Source: an uncultured Sphingobium sp.
Lineage (GTDB): Bacteria > Pseudomonadota > Alphaproteobacteria > Sphingomonadales > Sphingomonadaceae
DNA length: 11,546 nucleotides
NCBI GenBank assembly: GCA_946479185.1
Contig: CAMLFF010000070.1
Coordinates: 1-11,546, forward strand
Direction of reading: 5' to 3'
The translations under genes were made by a program, and so were the position numbers. Below are positions 7,001 to 11,546 of this stretch, one piece after another. Under the pieces are notes generated by a model. That model was not told the origin of the DNA. It saw only the letters and a list, made by a program, of their open reading frames with translations, and ran no database searches. Within the stretch, counting starts at the first letter, position 1. Each line of letters starts with the position of its first letter.

Positions 7001-8038
7001 TCATTCCAATGGCGCGATGTGGAAAATCCGCTCCGCATTGCCATGATAGAGCGCGTGACGCTCGGCATCGGTCACTGGCGCTGCATCCATGAAATCGACC
7101 GCAGGCTTTTGCGGCTGATAGGGATAATCGATGGCCCAGAGCACGTTATCGATGCCAAGCTTGTCGATGGTGTAGCGCAGCGCTTGCGGATCCTCGACGC
7201 CGCTTGTGGTCACGACGAAATTGCGCTGGAAATATTCCGCCATGCTCAGCTTGGTTTTGGGAGCGCGGCCGATGCCTTGCGCGCGGGTGTTCATGAAGTT
7301 GATGCGCCAGATCCAGAAGGGGATCGCCTCGCCCATATGGCCGATGCAGATTTTGAGGTTGGGGAAGGCATCGAACACGCCGCCTGCCATCATCCGCACC
7401 ACATGCGTGCCGACTTCCACCCCATAGCCCCACATGGCGCTATCCATGCCATAATCCTGCAGCGGGCCTTTCAGCGTGTCTGAGGCTGCACGCGGGTGGA
7501 TGTAGATGCAGGCGTTCAGCGCTTCGGCAGCCTCAAGGCAGGGCCAATATTTGGGATCATCCAGATATTCGCCATGCGTGTGGCTGTTGAGGATGAAGCC
7601 GTTGAGCTTGAGGTCATTGATCGCCCGCTCCATCTCCTTGGCGGCGCGCTTGGGACTGTGCGGCGCAAAGCTGGCGAGGCCGGAGAAGCGCGTGGGGCGC
7701 TTGAGGCAGATCTCGGCCAGATGATCATTGGCTAGGGCGGCAAGCTCCGTCGCCGTGTCCGCATCGAACATCTGCACGCCCGGCGCGGTGAGCGAGAGCA
7801 GGTGCATGTCCACGCCCAGCGCATCCATCTCCGGCAGGCGCTTCTCTTCGATATCCAGCAGGCCATCGAGGAAGTGCATGGCGGAATAGCCCGAGGCATC
7901 GGCTGGCGGATCGTAAATGCCACCGACGAGCAGCTTATCAAGGCTCTGCGATGGCCCGCGTGAGGCATCGCGCAATTGGGCGGCGACTTCCGGGATCGTC
8001 CAGGCTTCCTCGGTGGCGATTTTGCGCATTTTGGTCAT
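7001..8038 (-). CDS. Amidohydrolase-family protein, probable non-oxidative aromatic decarboxylase (LigW/gamma-resorcylate decarboxylase-like)
   Basis: 345 aa, a full-length amidohydrolase_2 (ACMSD-type TIM barrel) protein. It resembles 5-carboxyvanillate decarboxylase LigW along its length. The N-terminal IATEEAW puts Glu10 at the first metal-ligand position; IYIHP gives His181; IGHMGEAIPFW gives His234; AIDYPYQ gives Asp304. Spacing between the two histidines (53) equals that I recall for LigW (188 and 241). An arginine (Arg245) falls where LigW has a carboxylate-contacting one. Family enzymes use Mn or Zn to remove a carboxylate ortho to a phenolic hydroxyl. The start overlaps the stop of the MFS gene (8035-8038, ATGA), with GGAGA upstream, so the two are co-translated; the transporter would supply the substrate. 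Hydrolase activity remains an alternative. The exact substrate cannot be deduced, and I do not assign the name ligW. Confidence 0.88.
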   Translation of the reverse strand: MTKMRKIATEEAWTIPEVAAQLRDASRGPSQSLDKLLVGGIYDPPADASGYSAMHFLDGLLDIEEKRLPEMDALGVDMHLLSLTAPGVQMFDADTATELAALANDHLAEICLKRPTRFSGLASFAPHSPKRAAKEMERAINDLKLNGFILNSHTHGEYLDDPKYWPCLEAAEALNACIYIHPRAASDTLKGPLQDYGMDSAMWGYGVEVGTHVVRMMAGGVFDAFPNLKICIGHMGEAIPFWIWRINFMNTRAQGIGRAPKTKLSMAEYFQRNFVVTTSGVEDPQALRYTIDKLGIDNVLWAIDYPYQPQKPAVDFMDAAPVTDAERHALYHGNAERIFHIAPLE

Positions 8039-9252
8039 GAGGCTTCTCCGTCAGGGCTGGGGGTTCGGCGTGCGAGCCAGATTGCCAGCAGTGTGGCGAT
8101 AGCGAGCGGCACAACCGGTAGGATGAAGAAATAACGGGGTGCAGCGAGCCCCAGCAGGATAGCGAGGGAGCCGACGAGCGGCCCGGCGATGGAGCCGACT
8201 CGCCCCATGCCGAGCGCCCAGCCAAGCCCGGTGGCGCGCATCGGTCCGGGGTAGGTCGCGCCACACGAGCCGTTGAGGCCGTTTTGCGTACCCGTGCTGA
8301 AGAATCCGACGAGTATGAGCAAGGCGACGAGGCCGACAACGCCCCAATCATGCATCGCGATGATGGCGAGGGACAGCGCGCCGAGCCCTGCGAACAGCGC
8401 GACGACGGACCAGCTACGGCGGAACATGAGCAGGCTTACGGAGATGCCGCCGAACACACCGCCGACATGAGTCGCGGTGCCGATCCAGGAGGCGGTCTCC
8501 GTAGAATAGCCCTGATCTTTCACCAGCAGCGGCACCCATCCGGCGATGAGATAGACCACCATCAGCACGAGCGCGAAGGCGCACCAGATTGCGATGGTTT
8601 GCGCGCGATAGCCCGGCGCGAGAATGGCTTTGAGGCCTGCTTTGCCCTTTGCGTCCTGCGCTTCCCGGCTCAGCACGGGACTTTCTGGCAGGCCCATCCA
8701 GAGCAACGCGGCGATGACAATGGGCAGGATGCCTCCTGCGATGAAGAGGCTAGGCCAGCCATAGACCGGGAGCAGCTTGGCCGCCGCGACGCCTGCAAGC
8801 ACGCCGCCAAAGGTGATGCCGATGCCGACCAGCGCCGTGGCCCGTGCGAGATATTTGCGCGGAGCCAGCTCGCCTGCCAGCGCGAGAGCATTGGGCAGCA
8901 CACCGCCAAGGCCAATGCCGATGAGAAAGCGCAGCATGATCAGTTGGTTGAGGCTCGTCGCAAAGGCGCAGGCGAGCGAGACCACCCCGTAAGCGAGGCA
9001 GCAGCTGATGAGGATTTTGCGTCGCCCAACGCGATCCCCCATCGGGCCGATGAAGATCGCGCCAATCAGCACGCCGAAAAGGCTGGCGGATAGGAGGGGG
9101 CCGATCTCAGCGCGGGATACCGCGAAGGATTCCAGGATAGACGGCGCGGCGAAGTTGGCCGCCTGCAAATCGAAACCCTCGACGACCAGCGCGATCAGGA
9201 TCAGGAGGAAGCCGCCCCAGCCACGTCGTGGACTGGCTATCTGCTCGGTCAA
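8035..9252 (-). CDS. MFS transporter, aromatic acid:H+ symporter (AAHS) type
   Basis: 405 aa with about 12 membrane helices, in the inner membrane. The first helix carries EGFD (25-28), the equivalent of the DGFD motif needed by PcaK-type carriers but with Glu in place of the first Asp. The loop between helices 2 and 3 has GDRVGRRK (72-79), the general MFS signature, and ESPVLSRE follows helix 6. Length and motifs fit the AAHS family, which takes up benzoate-like acids with protons. Translation starts at a TTG: GGAGGAGG lies six bases upstream and no in-frame ATG occurs near the conserved N-terminus. It is the first gene of a two-gene unit with the decarboxylase-like amidohydrolase, whose start overlaps its stop. 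The carried compound is inferred to be the aromatic acid used by that enzyme. Confidence 0.92.
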   Translation of the reverse strand: MTEQIASPRRGWGGFLLILIALVVEGFDLQAANFAAPSILESFAVSRAEIGPLLSASLFGVLIGAIFIGPMGDRVGRRKILISCCLAYGVVSLACAFATSLNQLIMLRFLIGIGLGGVLPNALALAGELAPRKYLARATALVGIGITFGGVLAGVAAAKLLPVYGWPSLFIAGGILPIVIAALLWMGLPESPVLSREAQDAKGKAGLKAILAPGYRAQTIAIWCAFALVLMVVYLIAGWVPLLVKDQGYSTETASWIGTATHVGGVFGGISVSLLMFRRSWSVVALFAGLGALSLAIIAMHDWGVVGLVALLILVGFFSTGTQNGLNGSCGATYPGPMRATGLGWALGMGRVGSIAGPLVGSLAILLGLAAPRYFFILPVVPLAIATLLAIWLARRTPSPDGEAS

Positions 9253-9257
9253 AATAT

Positions 9258-9265
9258 CCTCCTCC
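9258..9265 (-). promoter_or_regulatory. Strong ribosome binding site for a TTG start
   Basis: GGAGGAGG on the minus strand ends about six bases before TTG at 9252. The match to the anti-Shine-Dalgarno sequence is what justifies the rare start codon of the MFS gene. Confidence 0.7.
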
Positions 9266-9329
9266 GGGTCGTCCGCCCGCAGGCGCTTGTTTTTTGCGTT
9301 GAGTGTCGCGGAGGGATTAGGATGGAAGT

Positions 9330-9359
9330 TGATTAATCATGCAAGTGGAAAAATGACAA
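9330..9359 (-). promoter_or_regulatory. Candidate promoter of the MFS-decarboxylase unit with overlapping palindrome
   Basis: On the minus strand TTGTCA (9359-9354) and ATTAAT (9337-9332), 16 bases apart, form a plausible -35/-10 pair about 75 bases before the MFS start. The perfect 10-base palindrome TGATTAATCA (9330-9339) covers the -10, a good place for a repressor. Which regulator would bind is unknown. Confidence 0.4.
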
Positions 9360-9373
9360 AATCCGGTGAATGT

Positions 9374-9387
9374 TTGAACTAATTCAA
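9374..9387. repeat. Inverted repeat TTGAA-N4-TTCAA in divergent intergenic region
   Basis: Perfect five-base arms (9374-9378, 9383-9387) sit just upstream of the candidate -35 of the MFS unit. A second dyad, GGCGA-N5-TCGCC, follows at 9413-9427. The 203-base region between the MFS and zinc-ribbon genes is notably rich in dyads and AT-richer than the flanking genes, as expected of a regulated divergent promoter region. Confidence 0.35.
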
Positions 9388-9455
9388 GCCTCATCCATTT
9401 TGGACCAACTTAGGCGAGCTTTTCGCCCGGCCTGCCCTATTGAGAGGCGGATGCC

Positions 9456-9767
9456 GTGGGGGAAGATGTGGGGGTGCCCGTGGGGGGTATTGAATTGATT
9501 GCGAGAGACGATGTGGCAGCCGGGCTCTGTCCGAATTGTGCTGTCGATAAATATGAGGTTGTCAGTGAAGACGGCCGATTTATCGCCGCTTGTCCCGTCT
9601 GCGGAAAACGCGGGCCGGAAGCTGGCTCCCTCTATGAAGCCACCGAGAGCTGGAAGCAGATGTTCGGCGTGCCTGCGCGATCAATGTCGCGCATGGTTTG
9701 GATGATTGCGGGCGGGCTATGTTTGCTGGGTGCCGTGGTCGCGGTGGCTGGGCTCTTGCTGAATTAA
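9456..9767 (+). CDS. Small zinc-ribbon, single-pass membrane protein of unknown function
   Basis: 103 aa, not recognised by name. It has two CxxC pairs, CPNC (25-28) and CPVC (46-49), 17 residues apart, the layout of a zinc ribbon. A polar linker follows, then a hydrophobic helix at about 80-102 that reaches the C-terminus, so the protein is probably tail-anchored with the ribbon in the cytoplasm. The GTG start has GAGAGG eight bases upstream. A later start, such as a TTG near 9495, would keep the ribbon intact and cannot be excluded. It is transcribed away from the MFS gene and shares its upstream region. The coding call rests on composition, ribosome site and the ordered cysteine pairs. Confidence 0.65.
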   Translation: MGEDVGVPVGGIELIARDDVAAGLCPNCAVDKYEVVSEDGRFIAACPVCGKRGPEAGSLYEATESWKQMFGVPARSMSRMVWMIAGGLCLLGAVVAVAGLLLN

Positions 9768-9859
9768 GACTTTGTGAAGGTTGATTTTACACCTGAGGTG
9801 ATGACGTTAGTTGTTGCTCATCCGCCTGTTCGCTTATTGAAGTTTCGCGAATGAATTGG

Positions 9860-9887
9860 GACGTCTGCTAAATGTCGAGCAGCCGTC
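9860..9887. repeat. Imperfect 10-base inverted repeat at the edge of an AT-rich island
   Basis: GACGTCTGCT (9860-9869) and AGCAGCCGTC (9878-9887) pair with one mismatch around an eight-base loop. The 217 bases before the next gene (9768-9984) hold this hairpin and nothing else I can identify. Its GTCTGCT core resembles the GTCCGCT arms on the other side of the following gene. Confidence 0.4.
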
Positions 9888-9984
9888 TAAAGCTGCCTAT
9901 CAGGACACGACAAAAAGTCGGCCATGGAGGAAGTATTCCGAGCCAACTGATTGCCGACATTTTTCAATCAGCTATGAAGCGCAC

Positions 9985-10455
9985 ATGGCATACCAGTCAC
10001 GCGACTATGAATCCGATATGCGATGGCTTTATTATGCTGCCGCTATCATCTTTGTTTTAGGATTCTTGTTCTTTCGCCCCAAACCCTTGCCGAACCCCGC
10101 GAACTCGATGGCGTTTGGCTGCTATGCGAACCCCCTTGCACCATCAATTAAACTTGATGCCCAAGGAATGACAATATTCCAGAAGGAATTTCCGCGCATC
10201 CGCTTTCACTTGGAGCGTCATAAAACAGGCATCACGCTCACCGCTAATGCCCCGATAAGCGCTGATCATGTCGAAGGACGCTATCTTTACAGTATAGATC
10301 GAAAAGGCGAGGGCCGGTATCTTAATTTTTATACAGTTATTAGCGACCGCAGGTATGGTGTTTTTGATGACAGCTCCTTGAATGGTTTCACAATGCTGGC
10401 AGAGGATGGCGTTTATCTTCCTTATCAAAAGTCTCAAATAGCTCAGTGCGAATGA
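9985..10455 (+). CDS. Orphan membrane-anchored protein of unknown function
   Basis: 156 aa if started at the ATG at 9985, not recognised. A short charged N-terminus is followed by one hydrophobic helix at about residues 13-28 (around LYYAAAIIFVLGFLFF), then a proline-rich linker and a beta-rich domain that would face the periplasm. Two cysteines, one in GCYAN and one three residues from the end, could form a disulfide. The frame is open upstream to a TTG at 9856, but those codons look non-coding and cover a hairpin. GAAG before the 9985 ATG is a weak ribosome site. An ATG 11 codons later is another option. The gene is markedly AT-richer than its neighbours: 23 G/C of 60 in 10321-10380, against 40 of 60 in 10861-10920. 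That suggests acquisition by transfer. It has no operon partner and converges on the glycosyltransferase gene. Confidence 0.6.
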   Translation: MAYQSRDYESDMRWLYYAAAIIFVLGFLFFRPKPLPNPANSMAFGCYANPLAPSIKLDAQGMTIFQKEFPRIRFHLERHKTGITLTANAPISADHVEGRYLYSIDRKGEGRYLNFYTVISDRRYGVFDDSSLNGFTMLAEDGVYLPYQKSQIAQCE

Positions 10456-10496
10456 GGATGAACGTCCCTCAGGCCGAAACTCCAATGAAGCCGACG

Positions 10497-10556
10497 GTCC
10501 GCTTCCCACCCCAAAGTCGTCACCAAGCGGGCGAATACTATCTCGCCTGAGCGGAC
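10497..10556. repeat. Nested inverted repeats between convergent genes
   Basis: GTCCGCTT (10497-10504) can pair with AAGCGGGC (10525-10532, one G-T wobble), or its first seven bases can pair exactly with AGCGGAC (10550-10556). A further dyad, GGCGA-N8-TCGCC, occupies 10530-10547. The block lies in the 148 bases between two convergent stop codons, so it may end transcription from both sides, although no T-tract is present. It may equally be a copy of a dispersed intergenic repeat. Confidence 0.45.
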
Positions 10557-10603
10557 TTATCCCGGCCGTGAACCTCCTCATCCGTGCGCCGCCGGTTAGC
10601 CAG

Positions 10604-11546
10604 CTACTCGCCCTTGCGCTTGGTTCGCACCCATTCGGTTTCGCGCTTGCGCACCAGCTTGAGATAGACCGGGATTTTCCAGGCGATGTAGAGCGGGATG
10701 CGCGCCAGCGTTGCCGCACTCACAATTTCGCGGCCGTCGCGTGCCCAGGCCCCCGCGAGCAACAGCGCGATCAGCCCGATGGCGCATGCGAGCAGCAATG
10801 CTGGAGCGAGTGTTGCGCCCAGAAGCGCCAGCACTGTCGCTAGTGCGAGGGCGGCCAGGCTCAGGCTCATCAGCAGCGCAAGCGGGGGGACGAGCAAGCT
10901 GAGGCCGCACCACATCAGCGCGGGACGCAGGCTGGTGACGCCGCTCAACGCCATCGGCAGGCCATGTCGCAGTGCCGTGTGAACATAGCCATGCTCCCAG
11001 CGCGTGCGCTGGGTGAGCGTATCCTGCTGCCCGGCGGCACCGCTCCAGGTTTCGGCCTGTTCGAGATAGATGGGCGCCTGACCCTTGCGCGCAAAATCGA
11101 TGCCCAGCACCAGATCTTCGACCAGATCGCTGGTTGCGAGCGGCGCATTCGCAATGACCGGCCAGGCAAAGGCCATGCCGGTGCCGCCCAACACGGCGGG
11201 CGCGCCCAGCGCAGCAGCACCGCGCTGGCGCACGCGGTTTTTGATCAGGATCGCGAAGTTGGAGATTTGCGTCATCGCGCCATCATCGGGGCTGGAGCGC
11301 AGCAGATAGCAGCTTTGCACTGGGCGCTGGCTGGCATGCGCTGTTTCGATCAGCAGGCGCAGATCTTCTCGGCTGATCTCGCAATCGGCGTCAAGCACCA
11401 CCACACAATCGGGGAGGGGACGGGGCGATTGGAGATCATTGGCCTGCGCCCGCAACCATTCGCGCCCGAAGGCCAGCGCATGGCCCTTGCCGCGCAGGGC
11501 AGCATCCTGGCGCTCGATCACCGTGGCGCCTGCCTCCCGCGCTACG
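10604..11546 (-). CDS. Glycosyltransferase family 2, membrane-bound, partial
   Basis: 313 codons are visible; the frame is open to the right edge, so the N-terminus with the nucleotide-binding strand is missing. The visible start REAGATVIERQDAALRGKG is typical of the first third of GT2 enzymes. Then come VVLDADCEI with the metal-binding D-x-D, VEDLVLGIDFARKG with the ED acid pair, and QRTRWEHGY, the QxxRW acceptor motif of processive or polysaccharide GT2 enzymes. The last ~120 residues contain about three to four hydrophobic segments and a basic tail (around KLVRKRETEWVRTKRKGE), fixing it in the inner membrane. The family transfers a sugar from a nucleotide-sugar to a growing glycan or lipid. 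The product here, perhaps an exopolysaccharide, is unknown and depends on genes beyond the edge. A GTG at 11521 is internal to the motif block and is not the start. The TAG stop is at 10604-10606. Confidence 0.9.
   Translation of the reverse strand, partial: VAREAGATVIERQDAALRGKGHALAFGREWLRAQANDLQSPRPLPDCVVVLDADCEISREDLRLLIETAHASQRPVQSCYLLRSSPDDGAMTQISNFAILIKNRVRQRGAAALGAPAVLGGTGMAFAWPVIANAPLATSDLVEDLVLGIDFARKGQAPIYLEQAETWSGAAGQQDTLTQRTRWEHGYVHTALRHGLPMALSGVTSLRPALMWCGLSLLVPPLALLMSLSLAALALATVLALLGATLAPALLLACAIGLIALLLAGAWARDGREIVSAATLARIPLYIAWKIPVYLKLVRKRETEWVRTKRKGE

Noticed and set aside
8284..9093. Plus-strand frame of 269 codons opposite the MFS gene
   Set aside because: Hydrophilic reverse image of membrane helices with no recognisable motif.
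10144..10719. Minus-strand frame of 191 codons across the orphan gene and the glycosyltransferase end
   Set aside because: It spans two regions of different composition and overlaps the glycosyltransferase 3' end in another frame; no motif or ribosome site.

Overview
The window comes from a GC-rich alphaproteobacterium, most likely a sphingomonad (Sphingobium, Novosphingobium or Sphingopyxis type). I infer this from the base composition, the GTG and TTG starts, and the mix of aromatic-catabolism families. I have no marker gene to prove the genus.

Layout, left to right. Positions 1-2687, minus strand: two coupled genes for a split PEP-synthase-type dikinase. The first encodes a substrate-plus-phosphohistidine protein of 612 aa. 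The second encodes an ATP-grasp protein cut by the left edge. Positions 2842-3810, minus: an AraC/XylS-family regulator. It diverges from a CmcJ/NvfI-family oxidoreductase (3948-4853, plus), which is followed by a MarR-family regulator (4948-5433, plus). Positions 5430-6938, minus: a HerA/DUF87-like ATPase whose C-terminus looks like a winged helix; it converges on the marR gene with overlapping stop codons. Positions 7001-9252, minus: a two-gene unit with a 4-base overlap, encoding an aromatic acid:H+ symporter-type MFS transporter and a LigW/gamma-resorcylate-decarboxylase-like amidohydrolase. Positions 9456-9767, plus: a small zinc-ribbon membrane protein. Positions about 9770-10560: an AT-richer island with one orphan membrane protein, edged by inverted repeats. 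Positions 10604-11546, minus: a family 2 glycosyltransferase cut by the right edge.

How they may work together (inference): uptake of an aromatic acid by the MFS carrier, non-oxidative removal of a ring carboxylate by the amidohydrolase, oxidation by the CmcJ-type enzyme, and ATP-dependent phosphorylation of a (phenolic) hydroxyl by the split dikinase, under AraC and MarR control. Phenylphosphate synthase, and the kinases that start hydroxyphenyl-ketone (acetovanillone) catabolism, are the described precedents for such a split dikinase. A dikinase beside a LigW-like decarboxylase and a CmcJ-type oxidoreductase is a combination I do not recognise as a described pathway. The ATPase, the zinc-ribbon protein, the orphan protein and the glycosyltransferase probably have unrelated roles.

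No tRNA, rRNA, CRISPR array or recognisable insertion sequence was seen, and no stretch longer than 300 bases lacks a gene.
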